Below are positions 1-8,201 of a DNA stretch of 18,329 nucleotides, in pieces. The stretch spans positions 1-18,329 of the forward strand of contig JADJSZ010000077.1 of assembly GCA_016711405.1 (NCBI GenBank). The letters are read 5' to 3'. The position numbers and the translations under genes were made by a program. Each line of letters starts with the position of its first letter. Position 1 is the stretch's first letter. This DNA is from Candidatus Hadersleviella danica. Its GTDB lineage: Bacteria; Chloroflexota; Anaerolineae; Promineifilales; Promineifilaceae. The notes below the pieces were generated by a model. That model was not told the DNA's origin, searched no databases, and was given only the letters and a program-made list of their open reading frames with translations.

Positions 1-66
1 GGGGTGGGGGCACGGCCGTGGCGCGAACGAAAACCATATGGCATTGCCTGCCGTGCCACCCACCCC
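1..66. repeat. Inverted repeat, possible terminator of a gene left of the window
   Basis: The first 16 bases (GGGGTGGGGGCACGGC) are nearly the reverse complement of 50-66 (GCCGTGCCACCCACCCC), with one extra base in the right arm and a loop of about 33 nt. No T-run follows, so a Rho-independent terminator is only a possibility. The rest of 67-190 shows no gene I can support; the open frames through here have low-complexity, Pro-rich translations. Confidence 0.35.
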
Positions 67-190
67 GTTGCCCCCAGGAAGATATGGGTTGTGGAACATC
101 TAAGTGGGTCGGGCGGTGGGGAATCATGCGGTTTGCATCACATCCCTTCCGCCCAGCCCCACCCCTCACGACGTGGCAGGGCTGAACATC

Positions 191-252
191 TCCCCTGCTC
201 CCCTGCCCCCTGCCCCCTGCCCCCTGCTCCCCTGCCCCCGCTCCCCCGCCCC
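191..252. repeat. Heptad array, word CTGCCCC
   Basis: Consecutive words CTGCTCC, CTGCCCC, CTGCCCC, CTGCCCC and CTGCTCC run in 7-nt phase and decay into CCGCTCC and CCCGCCC. The array ends a few bases before the stop codon of the aldehyde dehydrogenase, so it fills the 3' flank of that gene. No inverted second arm is seen, unlike most other arrays in the window. Open frames crossing it give only Pro/Leu/Ala repeats and are not genes. Confidence 0.8.
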
Positions 253-256
253 AAAC

Positions 257-1771
257 CTACCCAAACTGAATCCCCTGCGCCAACGGCAACTGCGTAGACC
301 AATTAATCGTATTCGTCTGCCGGCGCATATACCCCTTCCACGCATCCGAACCCGATTCACGGCCGCCGCCCGTGTCCTTCTCCCCGCCAAACGCGCCGCC
401 AATCTCCGCCCCACTCGTGCCAATATTCACATTGGCAATCCCACAATCCGAGCCACGCACCGAAAGGAAATTCTCGGCCGTGCGCACACTATCCGTAAAG
501 ATGGCGCTCGACAACCCCTGCGTCACCCCATTGTGGATGGCCAACGCCTCATCCAGCGTCTCATATTCAAGGATGTACAAAATGGGCGCAAACGTCTCCT
601 CGCGCACAATCTCCGTTTGGGCGGGCATTTTAATGATGGTCGGCTCCACAAAATTCGGTCCGACCTCGGGGGCGAGCATGGCCGCCCACCAACACCTCGC
701 CCCCTTGCGCCACCGCTTGCTCGATGGCGTGCATCATCTGCCCCACCGCCCGCTCCGTCACCAACGGCCCCAGCAACGTCCCCTCGGCCAACGGGTCGCC
801 CATCGGCACGCTTTGGTACGCCTTCACCAGCCGTTCCGTCAGGGTGGGGGCGATGGATGTGTGGGCGATGATGCGCCGCGTGGTCGTGCATCGTTGCCCA
901 GCCGTGCCCACCGAACCAAAGAGGATGCCGCGCACGGCCATCTCTAAATCGGCCGTGCCATCCACAATAATGGCGTTGTTGCCGCCTAATTCGAAAATGC
1001 TCTTGCCCAAACGGCCAGCCACGGCCGCCGCCACCTTGCGCCCCGTGTGGGTAGACCCTGTAAACGAAACGAGCGGCAAGCGGGGGTCGTCGCTCATCAA
1101 TTGGCCAATATCCCCCGCCCCAACGGTCAGGTTAAAATGCCCGTCAGCCCATAATCGGCCAGCACTTTGTTGGCAATGTGGGTCGTGGCCACGGCCGTCA
1201 GCGGGGTCAGTTCGCTCGGCTTCCACAGCATCGTATCGCCACACACGGCCGCCAAGGCCGCATTCCACGACCAGACGGCCACGGGAAAATTAAAAGCGGA
1301 GATAATGCCAATCGGCCCCAGCGGATGCCACTGCTCGTACATGCGATGTTGCGGCCGTTCGCTGGCCATCGTCAGCCCATAAAGCTGGCGCGAAAGCCCC
1401 ACGGCGAAGTCGCAAATGTCAATCATCTCTTGCACTTCGCCCAACCCCTCCACCCGAATTTTGCCCATTTCAAGGCTGACCAGTTCGCCCAATGGCTCTT
1501 TGTATTCGCGCAAGGCGTTGCCCAAATCGCGCACGACTTCGCCCCGCTTGGGGGCGGGCAACATGCGCCACGTTTGGAACGCGGCTTGCGCGGCTTGCAC
1601 GGCAATGTCATACGTTTCGGCCGTGGCAGGCACCACTTGAGCAATTGGCTCATTGGTGGTCGGGTTGTAAGAGGTAATCGGCGCGGCGTGGCTATCCAGC
1701 CAGCCATCTGGCCCCGTGCAAACCCCCAAATTGGTCGCTTGCAAATTCAGTTTGTTCAGTAATGCGTTCAT
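257..1771 (-). CDS. ALDH7-type aldehyde dehydrogenase (aminoadipate-semialdehyde dehydrogenase-like), two frame breaks
   Basis: NAD(P)-dependent oxidation of an aldehyde to a carboxylate; the ALDH7 (antiquitin) family typically acts on alpha-aminoadipic semialdehyde in lysine breakdown or on betaine aldehyde. Three overlapping frames together give one 504-residue protein, the family's usual length. Visible motifs are FNFPVAVW, the catalytic Glu in FELGGNNA, the catalytic Cys in GQRCTTTRR (about residue 295), and the ALDH7 hallmark GGGRESGSDAWK followed by YMRR near the C-terminus. Frame breaks lie at AAAA 1134-1137 (one base missing; restores GIFNL) and GGGGG 668-672 (one base extra; restores HARPEVGPNF). 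Start: Met at 1771 has AAGGAG (1782-1787) ten bases upstream; the Met at 1780 is only one base from it. The substrate cannot be fixed from sequence, and no other lysine-catabolic gene is present. Confidence 0.88.
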
Positions 1772-1781
1772 GGGTTTCATA

Positions 1782-1787
1782 CTCCTT
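1782..1787 (-). promoter_or_regulatory. Ribosome binding site AAGGAG of the aldehyde dehydrogenase
   Basis: Perfect AAGGAG on the minus strand. Spacing is 10 nt to the Met at 1771 and 1 nt to the Met at 1780, so it favours the downstream start. Confidence 0.65.
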
Positions 1788-1794
1788 AAAAAGT

Positions 1795-1891
1795 AGTGTA
1801 ATGGTGTCGTGGTCTATTGGTTTATTGGTATATTGGTCTATTGGTGTAGTGGTGTAGTTCAATACACCATTACACTAATACACCAATAAAC
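1795..1891. repeat. Octad array with inverted second half (GGTGTAGT / AATACACC)
   Basis: The left half reads in 8-nt phase GGTCTATT, GGTTTATT, GGTATATT, GGTCTATT, GGTGTAGT, GGTGTAGT. After a short turn near 1858-1861 the right half reads AATACACC, ATTACACT, AATACACC, which are reverse complements of the same word family, so a long imperfect hairpin is possible. It fills the gap between the alcohol dehydrogenase stop and the aldehyde dehydrogenase start. It shares words with the array at 5300-5388. Confidence 0.85.
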
Positions 1892-1894
1892 TCC

Positions 1895-2857
1895 CTACGG
1901 GTTGTGCAACAAGATTTTGCGGACGCTGGGTTGGGCGGCGTGGGTAAATGCCTCAAGGGTGCTTGGCAAAGGGTACACGCATTCGATTAAATCATGGACG
2001 GGGACAACGCCCTCGGCCAGCAGGCGCAGGGCGGGGGCAAAGGGGCCACAGCGTGAGCCAACCAAGTTTAGCTCTTTGACGACGATGGGCGACCAATTCA
2101 GAGCCGCTTCTCCCGCAAAGGTGCTTTTAAGCACGATAACGCCCTGCGGCCGTGTCATGCGCACCGCCTGCGCCAAACCCGCCACGTTGCCCGTCGCTTC
2201 AACCACCATGTCAAAGCTGTTCTCGGCCGCTTCCTCGGCCAGCCCCACCGCCAAACCCCATGCGGCGGGCAAGGCCAGCGAGGCGTGGCTACGGCCGAGC
2301 ATCGTCACCTCTGTCCCCGCCAGTGCCAGCACCTTGCCGATTAACATGCCCAAGCGGCCGGGGCCGATAACGGCCGTCCGCGCCGTCGGCCGTATGGCCA
2401 ATTGCTCCCGAATGCGAAGCGCGGCGGCCAACGGTTCGGTAAAAACAGCTTGCTCGTCGCTGACGCTCTCGGGCACGGGCAGGAGATTGGCGAGGGGGAG
2501 GGTGAACTGTTCGGCCATCACCCCATCGCGGCCGTGGATGCCCAGCACGGTGCGGGTGGGGCAATGCTCGGGGCCATCGCCCAAGCAAGTGGGGCAACGG
2601 CCGCACCCGATGTTAATGCTCCCCACCACCCGTCGGCCGAGCCATTCAGGCGCATCGGCCGCTTCCACCACTTCCCCCACAAATTCATGGCCGAGGATGC
2701 CCGCAAAGTCGGGCACGTAGCCGCGCACCATCTCTAAATCAGTCGTGCAAATGCCCGCCATGCGCAGGCGAATCAACGCTTCGCCCACTTGGGGGCGGGG
2801 TGGGGGCATGTCGTCGCGCAGTTGCAAACGGCCGTGGGCGAGGTGAAGAGCGAGCAT
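1895..2857 (-). CDS. Zinc-dependent alcohol dehydrogenase-like (MDR family) oxidoreductase
   Basis: Medium-chain dehydrogenase/reductase, 320 residues, near the usual 330-350. Catalytic zinc ligands are probably C37 (GICTTD), H57-E58 (GHE) and E141 (FTEPLA). The structural zinc loop is intact, with Cys at 85, 88, 91 and 99. The Rossmann nucleotide-binding motif GPGRLG lies at 165-170. The family oxidises secondary alcohols, polyols or threonine with NAD(P); the substrate is not evident. The start codon directly abuts a heptad array and has no Shine-Dalgarno sequence. The next gene downstream is the ALDH7 enzyme, 114 bases away beyond an octad array, so an alcohol-to-aldehyde-to-acid sequence is conceivable but unproven. 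Confidence 0.85.
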   Translation of the reverse strand: MLALHLAHGRLQLRDDMPPPRPQVGEALIRLRMAGICTTDLEMVRGYVPDFAGILGHEFVGEVVEAADAPEWLGRRVVGSINIGCGRCPTCLGDGPEHCPTRTVLGIHGRDGVMAEQFTLPLANLLPVPESVSDEQAVFTEPLAAALRIREQLAIRPTARTAVIGPGRLGMLIGKVLALAGTEVTMLGRSHASLALPAAWGLAVGLAEEAAENSFDMVVEATGNVAGLAQAVRMTRPQGVIVLKSTFAGEAALNWSPIVVKELNLVGSRCGPFAPALRLLAEGVVPVHDLIECVYPLPSTLEAFTHAAQPSVRKILLHNP

Positions 2858-2859
2858 AG

Positions 2860-2922
2860 GGATTGCGGATTGCGGATTTGGGATTGCGGATTGATAGCTG
2901 GTCGCTCATAGCTAACAGCTAC
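2860..2922. repeat. Heptad array, word GATTGCG turning into AGCTAAC
   Basis: GATTGCG, GATTGCG, GATTTGG, GATTGCG and GATTGAT continue in the same 7-nt phase as AGCTGGT, CGCTCAT, AGCTAAC and AGCTACG. It abuts the alcohol dehydrogenase start codon. GATTGCG recurs at 8084 and AGCTAAC recurs at 9531-9573. The remaining stretch 2923-3022 is AT-richer, with a weak stem around 2953-2973 and no supported gene. Confidence 0.8.
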
Positions 2923-3022
2923 GGAACGCCACCTTTTTAGCACAAAATCTTTCAGCAAGCCTTTGCGTTTGCTTAAAAAACGGTTTGTTCACCTTAGACG
3001 TGCTATTTAATCATTCGCTTGT

Positions 3023-4272
3023 CTAGCTCGAGAATGGCTGGCAAGGGAGGGTGCGGCCGATGTTGTCCGACCAGCCGAATTCGTAGACCCCGAGTTCGCC
3101 GTGCACGAGGAGGAGGGCTTGCACTTCGAGTTCGGTGGTGGGGGCAATGGCCACGGCGCGGGCGATTACGCCGCTGGTAATCAGGCTGTTGGTCAGGCTC
3201 AGCACTTCTGTGGCCGTAATGGGGGTGGTGATGGGCGAGCCGCCAGGGGCCGATTGGAGCGTTTGACGGCCGTCGGCGTATAAAATCAGCTCGTCGCCCG
3301 CTTCGTTGAGGAAGTACAGCACCGCATCCAAAGGTAGGCGTTGGGCGGGCAAGGGGAAGTTGTTGAGCGGGTCGAGCGCGGCCGTGGCCAACTCACCCAC
3401 CTGACTGTACACATCCACCAACGGTAACGGCAAACTGAGCGCAGGGCAGTTGATGACCACGCTGGTGGGGGTTTGGCCGCCAATGAAAAGGGTTTCGCGG
3501 GGGACATTGGCACAGGGGGCACTGTAACTGCTTTCCAGACGGCCGACAGGCAGTTCGGCCGCCAGTTGCAAGAGGGCGGGGTCGGCCGTGGTCGGGTCGC
3601 CCACCTCGGCATCCGTCGCTTCCCAGTGCCACAGCTCGCCCTCGGCCGTGATGGCCAGCGTGTGGGCGACGGTGTAGGGCGAGGCGGTGCGGTGCAAGCC
3701 CAGCACAGTGCTCGGCGGGAAGTGGGGCCGAGGTTGATGGCGAAAAATTGCTCGACACTGGCCATCAGCACCACATCTTTCAGCCAACCCGCCCCACTTT
3801 GGCCTGTGGCGGCCAATTCGTAGCTGAAGGCGACGCAACGGCCGCAATTATCGGGCAACTCATCCAATTGCAAGCTGGGCAACACGCTTTGTAGTTCTAG
3901 CAAGGCGCGGCGTTGGTTGGGCAGGGCGATGCTCGTGCCAGCGGCCAAATCCACCAATTGAATGGTGCTGTCGAGTGTGCCTTGCAAGGTGCGCTCTAGC
4001 CCAAGGGCGGGGATGGCGTAGCGCAAGGTGATGATGGGGCGACTGAAATCTATGGGGGTTCCAGTCGGCGCGGCCGTGGGGGCGGCCACAGTGACAGGGG
4101 GCACGAGTTGGGGTTGGAAGGGGGTGTAGGTGGGGTAAATGGTGGGCAGTGGCGCGGCCGTGGGCAAGGGCGGCCGTGTCTGATTCTCCACGGGCAACGG
4201 GGTGGGGGCGGCCGTGCCGCAAGCCATCAGCCATAAGGCGAAGGCGAGGAGACAAAGGGAACGAATACGCAT
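3023..4272 (-). CDS. Predicted lipoprotein of unknown function, one frame break
   Basis: I do not recognise a family. The N-terminus is a lipoprotein signal peptide: a basic start (MRIR), a hydrophobic core and lipobox LMAC with the acylated Cys at residue 18. A Pro/Thr/Ala-rich linker (about 22-75) follows, typical of a surface tether, then a globular region to the end. The reading frame breaks at GGGG 3724-3727: adding one base joins FFAINLGP to HFPPSTVLGL and gives 416 residues, a whole number of codons. The globular part has paired cysteines (DNCGRC, and single Cys later), perhaps disulfides outside the membrane. It follows secD and secF on the same strand behind an 83-base heptad array, so co-transcription is possible. 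There is no Shine-Dalgarno sequence before the Met. Confidence 0.75.
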
Positions 4273-4281
4273 AGGAGGATA

Positions 4282-4362
4282 AGTGATTAGTGATTAGTGA
4301 TTAGTCATTGGTAAGCGCAGCAAATGACCAATCACAAATGACCACTGACCAAAGACTAAATA
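4282..4362. repeat. Heptad array with inverted second half (GTGATTA / TGACCAA)
   Basis: The left arm is GTGATTA three times, then GTCATTG and GTAAGCG. The right arm is TGACCAA, TCACAAA, TGACCAC, TGACCAA and AGACTAA, the complementary word family in the same 7-nt phase. A hairpin is possible. The right arm overlaps the last codons and stop (4356-4358) of secF, so the array reaches into coding sequence. Confidence 0.85.
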
Positions 4363-5279
4363 ACTTCTTGCGGCCGACGCAAATCCCACTCGGCCAGCAG
4401 GGGCACGGCGTGGAAGATGGAGCTATAGGTTCCGCTGAGTAGGCCGACCAGCAAGACGGAGATGAAGTGCTGGATAGAAGCTCCCCCGAACAAAATGAGG
4501 GCGACCATGACGAACATGGCGTTGAGTTGGGTGGCCAAGGAGCGGTGGACAGTCTCGAGGAGGGAGCGGCTGACGATGTTTTCGTAGCTATCCCACGGCC
4601 GACGGTCTAGGTTTTCGCGGATGCGGTCGAAGACGACGATGGTATCTTGCAGGGAGAAGCCCGCCACGGTGAGGATGGCGGTTACAAACAGGGCATCCAC
4701 TTCCCAGCCCGCGACCATGCCCATAATGGAGATGAAGCCGAAGATGACCAGCAAATCGTGGAAGAGGGCGGAGATGGCGCAGGCACCATAGCGGAAGGAG
4801 TTGGGCACTTGGCGAAAGGCGAAGGCGACGTAGCCGAGCATGATGACGGCCGCGACCAAAATGGCGATAAAAGCGGCTTGGGATACCTCGGCACCGACGG
4901 TGGGGCTGACGCTTTCGACCAAGGTGGTGTTGGGTACGAGCGGGGCGAGTTGGCCGCTCAACGTTTCCTCAATGGCTTGGGCATCATCGGCCGAAATAAA
5001 TTCGGTGCGGATTTGCCACGCATTGGTCAAGTTTTCGCCGCTCAACTCAATCACGCTGGGGTTGTTCACCCCAAATTCGTTGAAGACGGCGCGGATGTCG
5101 CCTTCTTGCACAGGCTCGGTAAATTGCAGTTCAAAGCGGGTTCCGCTCTGGAAATCTACGCCAATGTTAAACGGCCGCCCTGTTGTCACCCACGAAAAGA
5201 GCATCGCCAGCAACCCAAGGCCAATGATCACTCCCGATAGAATAAAATAAACTCGGCGACGTTGGACAATATCAAACAT
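4356..5279 (-). CDS. secF: Protein translocase subunit SecF
   Basis: Inner-membrane subunit of SecDF, an RND-type accessory that uses the proton gradient to pull secreted proteins out of SecYEG. 307 residues, the usual SecF length. TM1 is at about 10-30, followed by the conserved SecF start of the periplasmic domain, here GVDFQSG at 40-46 where GVDFTGG is commoner. Five further TM segments follow, with the cytoplasmic motif FDRIRENL and the C-terminal LNAMFVMVALILFGG. Transcribed after secD with 109 bases between, filled by an octad array; secD and secF are more often tightly linked or fused. No clear Shine-Dalgarno sequence. Confidence 0.95.
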   Translation of the reverse strand: MFDIVQRRRVYFILSGVIIGLGLLAMLFSWVTTGRPFNIGVDFQSGTRFELQFTEPVQEGDIRAVFNEFGVNNPSVIELSGENLTNAWQIRTEFISADDAQAIEETLSGQLAPLVPNTTLVESVSPTVGAEVSQAAFIAILVAAVIMLGYVAFAFRQVPNSFRYGACAISALFHDLLVIFGFISIMGMVAGWEVDALFVTAILTVAGFSLQDTIVVFDRIRENLDRRPWDSYENIVSRSLLETVHRSLATQLNAMFVMVALILFGGASIQHFISVLLVGLLSGTYSSIFHAVPLLAEWDLRRPQEVI

Positions 5280-5299
5280 GGAAGTTACTCTGTAAATCT

Positions 5300-5388
5300 A
5301 GTTGTGTATTGGTGTAGTTGTGTATTGGTATATTGGTGTAGTGCCACAATACACAAGTACACGAATACACTATTAAACCAATATACCC
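5300..5388. repeat. Octad array with inverted second half between secD and secF
   Basis: The left half in 8-nt phase is TGTGTATT, GGTGTAGT, TGTGTATT, GGTATATT, GGTGTAGT. The right half is AATACACA, AGTACACG, AATACACT, ATTAAACC, AATATACC, the complementary family. The array ends exactly at the secD stop codon. GGTGTAGT and GGTATATT are shared with the array at 1795-1891, so the two loci are related. Confidence 0.85.
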
Positions 5389-6712
5389 TTATGCACCAAG
5401 AAGCCAGCCACGGCCGTTGAATTTTTCGGCGAAGGGGGCGATGGCGAGTTTGACAAAGGTGCGGGTGACGACGACGGCCGTGAACATGCTAATTAGCACC
5501 CCAATCATCAGCGTCCATGCAAAGCCCTGCACCATGCTGGCCCCAAAACTGCGGCCGAACAAAAGCAAAATAAAACAGACCACCAGTGTGGCGATGTTGG
5601 AATCTCGAATGGAAGACCATGCCCGCTCAAACCCTTGGTCAATCGCTTCACGCAAATTGTTGCCCTCGCGCAGTTCTTCTTTCATGCGCTCGAACACCAA
5701 AATATTGGCATCCACGGCCATGCCTGTGGAGAGCAAAAAGCCTGCAATGGCGGGCAGGGTGATTGTCACCCCCAAGCGCTGGTAAGCGGCGATATTTAAG
5801 AGGGCGTAGATGACCAAGGCCACATCCGCCAAGCCGCCGGGGAGGCGGTAGTAGATGAGCATGAAGAGCAACACGGCCGCTAACCCCACCGCCCCTGCCC
5901 GAATGCTGGCACTAATGGATTGCTCGCCTAAAAGTCGCCCCGACTTGGCGCGTTCCCTCAACGCGCAAGGGGATGGGTAAACTGCCGAAACGCAGTTGCA
6001 AAGCCAAACGTTGCGCTTCTTCAATGGTAAAATCACCAGTAATGGTTCCTTGGCGAGTAATGGTGGCCTGAATTTGGGGGCTGGAGACGACGCGCTTATC
6101 GAGTACAATCGTCAGGAATTGCCCTTGGTTTTGGCTGGTGTGTTCGCCAAAGATTTGGCCGCCTTCTTCGGTGAGCGTAAATGAGACATAGAAGCGGCGC
6201 GAAGGGTCGGTTTCCACGTTGGCATCCGCCAGCATGGCTCCCGTCAGAACAGTCTCGAAAACGGGCAACTCTTCGATGACAGCGTCTTCTGTTTCACAGG
6301 CGGAGGGTCGGCCGTTGTTTTCCGTCGTCCGCAAGCACAACCCCTCGGGCAAAGGGTTGGCGCCCGAATCAACAAATTCGAGCAGGGCGGTCTCTTGCAC
6401 AAGGGCGATGGCTTGCTGTTGGTCTTGCAAGCCGGGCAGTTCGATGACAATGCGGCGGTCGCCCCCCGCTTGCACCAGCGGCTCCGACACGCCCAAGCCA
6501 TTGACCCGCGAGCTGATGATTTGCCGCGCTGTCTCCATCTGCTCGGCCGTCACCTCCGTTTCCTCGGGCACATCCGCCTCTAACAACACTTGCAACCCCC
6601 CTTGCAGGTCTAAGCCCGGTTGGATGGGGTAATTTGGGTTTTGCACAACCCAAATAGCACCAATCACGATGCCAACGATAATGAAGAACCAAACAATATC
6701 TCGTGTTTTCAT
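5389..6712 (-). CDS. secD: Protein translocase subunit SecD, one frame break
   Basis: Partner of SecF in proton-driven late protein export. TM1 is at about 7-24, followed by the family signature GLDLQGG at 33-39, then the P1 head region and the C-terminal RND membrane domain with GMAVDANILVFERMKEEL and the SIRDSN motif. The frame breaks at AAAA 5930-5933: removing one base turns the premature end after VGATF into VGATLGEQSISASIRAG, the expected junction, and gives 440 residues, the usual size. As SecD is highly conserved and both halves are intact, a sequencing or assembly error is more likely than gene loss. A TATAAT lies 10 bases before the Met, with no Shine-Dalgarno sequence, so the message may be nearly leaderless. 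Divergent from moeA. Confidence 0.93.
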
Positions 6713-6722
6713 AGCGGGGGGG

Positions 6723-6728
6723 ATTATA
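6723..6728 (-). promoter_or_regulatory. Candidate -10 box TATAAT of secD
   Basis: Perfect TATAAT on the minus strand ending 10 bases before the secD start codon. Transcription would begin only a few bases before the ATG. No good -35 hexamer is seen 17 bases upstream, where the heptad array begins, so this call rests on the -10 match and position only. Confidence 0.3.
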
Positions 6729-6826
6729 CAATTGGGTGTTGGTAATTGGTAATTGGGTGTTGGTCATTTGTCATTTGTCCCTTGTCCCCAGTCCCTCTTG
6801 CTCATTGTTCATTACTCATTGAATCC
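6729..6826. repeat. Heptad array between divergent secD and moeA
   Basis: About fourteen consecutive 7-nt words drift gradually: ATTGGGT, GTTGGTA, ATTGGTA, ATTGGGT, GTTGGTC, ATTTGTC, ATTTGTC, CCTTGTC, CCCAGTC, then TTGCTCA-like words. It occupies the whole divergent promoter region and runs up to the moeA ATG. It shares GTCATTT/TGACC-type words with the array at 4282-4362. Confidence 0.85.
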
Positions 6827-6828
6827 CT

Positions 6829-8082
6829 ATGACCCCAGTTGAATCTCTCTCTGTAGCCGAAGCGTTGGCCAATATCTTGGCCGCTGTGCCTGTGTTGTCT
6901 GCTGAGCGCGTGCCCTTTGCGGAAGCTGTCGGCCGTATTTTGGCCGAGCCGATTGTTGCTCACGACGACTTGCCCCCCTTTGCCAACTCCAGCATGGATG
7001 GCTACGCCTTGCAAGCGGCCGATACGGCCGCCCCACCCACCACCTTGCGCGTCGTCGGCGAAGTGGCCGCTGGCGCCATGCCCCAAGTGATGGTGGAGCG
7101 GGGCACGGCCGTGCGGATTATGACAGGTGCGCCCCTGCCCGACGGGGCCGATGCCGTTGTGCCCGTCGAAGATACAGACGAGGCATGGCGCGACAAAGCG
7201 CGGGGCTTGCCCACCCACGTCGAAATTCGGCGCACGGTGTTGGCGGGGGATTTTGTGCGCCCAGCGGGAGGAGATATTGCGCGGGGCACGGCCGTGCTTC
7301 AGCCGGGGCATCGCTTGCGCCCCGCCGAAATCAGCTTGCTGGCTTCGCTGGGGCAAACCGAGGTGGCGGTGGTGCGCCGCCCCCGTGTGGGTATTTTGGC
7401 CACGGGGGATGAACTGCTCGAGGTGCATGAGCCGTTGCGCCCCGGCAAAATCCGCAATTCCAATGGCTATGCCCAAGCGGCGCAGGTTGCCGAAGCGGGC
7501 GGCATTCCCATTCCGCTGGGCATCGGCCGCGATACCGAGGCGGATGTGCGCGACCGTTTGCAAGCGGGGCTAGAGGCGGGGGTGGATTTGTTTATCAGTT
7601 CGGCGGGGGTTTCGGTGGGGGTGTATGATGTGGTGACGGCCGTGTTGCAAAGCGCGGGGAGTATTGGCTTTTGGCGCGTGCGAATGCGGCCGGGGAAGCC
7701 GCTGGCGTTCGGCCGTTATCAGGGCATCCCCTATTTTGGCTTCCCCGGCAACCCCGTTTCAGCCATGGTCTCTTTTGAGCGGTTCGGCCGCCCCGCTCTG
7801 CTGAAAATGGGCGGGCATACGGCTCTGCAACGGCCGCAACTGCCCGTCACCCTGACTGTGGCGGTGGATTCGGACGGCCGTGAAAGTTATTTACGCGCCC
7901 TTGTGCAACGCACGGCCGACGGGGGTTACTCGGCCGCCCCCACAGGCGACCAAGGCTCACACATGCTCAGTTCGTTGGTCACCGCCAACGCCTTGCTGAT
8001 TATCCCCGAGGGGGTGCGCCACGCGGCCGTGGGCGATGTGTTACAGGCGTTGATGTTGGATTGGCCCGAGTGGGTGTTTTAG
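6829..8082 (+). CDS. moeA: Molybdopterin molybdenumtransferase MoeA
   Basis: Inserts molybdate into adenylylated molybdopterin, the last step of molybdenum cofactor synthesis; cytoplasmic. 417 residues, normal for the family. Motifs: MDGYA near 56-60, GEVAAG near 77, MTGAPLPDGADAVVPVED at 98-115, TGDELLE at 192-198, the SAGVSVG loop near 260, FPGNPVSAM at 305-313, and a short C-terminal domain IV from about 330. The gene is complete in one frame. The ATG directly follows a heptad array with no Shine-Dalgarno sequence. No other molybdenum-cofactor gene and no molybdoenzyme is seen in the window. Divergent from secD and convergent with rsmD. Confidence 0.95.
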   Translation: MTPVESLSVAEALANILAAVPVLSAERVPFAEAVGRILAEPIVAHDDLPPFANSSMDGYALQAADTAAPPTTLRVVGEVAAGAMPQVMVERGTAVRIMTGAPLPDGADAVVPVEDTDEAWRDKARGLPTHVEIRRTVLAGDFVRPAGGDIARGTAVLQPGHRLRPAEISLLASLGQTEVAVVRRPRVGILATGDELLEVHEPLRPGKIRNSNGYAQAAQVAEAGGIPIPLGIGRDTEADVRDRLQAGLEAGVDLFISSAGVSVGVYDVVTAVLQSAGSIGFWRVRMRPGKPLAFGRYQGIPYFGFPGNPVSAMVSFERFGRPALLKMGGHTALQRPQLPVTLTVAVDSDGRESYLRALVQRTADGGYSAAPTGDQGSHMLSSLVTANALLIIPEGVRHAAVGDVLQALMLDWPEWVF

Positions 8083-8083
8083 G

Positions 8084-8178
8084 GATTGCGGAATGCGGAA
8101 TGGGGAATGCGGAATGAAGTAGGTGAGAAGTTCACGAATTGGCCTCGAAAAAATTCGTATAATTCGTAATTCGTGTCT
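8084..8178. repeat. Heptad array between convergent moeA and rsmD
   Basis: GATTGCG, GAATGCG, GAATGGG, GAATGCG and GAATGAA start one base after the moeA stop. Later words are CACGAAT and the complementary ATTCGTA, TAATTCG, TAATTCG. CACGAATT pairs with AATTCGTG to give a local hairpin. It could act as a bidirectional terminator for the two converging genes, but that is inference. Confidence 0.8.
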
Positions 8179-8201
8179 AAAAAAACTCCCTGAAACGATT
8201 C

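Noticed and set aside
191..252. CRISPR array or variable-number tandem repeat locus
   Set aside because: Period is 7 with no spacers and words vary; the other arrays have 7-8 nt units too, far below CRISPR repeat length, and no cas gene is present.
4..871. Open frames on the plus strand at the left end, with Pro-rich translations
   Set aside because: They cross the CTGCCCC array and the antisense strand of the aldehyde dehydrogenase; no family motif and no ribosome binding site.
257..1771. Aldehyde dehydrogenase as a pseudogene
   Set aside because: Both breaks are single-base changes in homopolymers that cancel in total length, and catalytic residues are intact; error is more likely than decay.
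2953..2973. Terminator after the lipoprotein gene
   Set aside because: The stem AGCAAGC/GTTTGCT is imperfect and the T-rich tail lies on the wrong side for minus-strand transcription.
6802..7563. Long minus-strand open frame opposite moeA
   Set aside because: His/Gly/Arg-rich shadow of a clear moeA; explained by GC-rich codon use.
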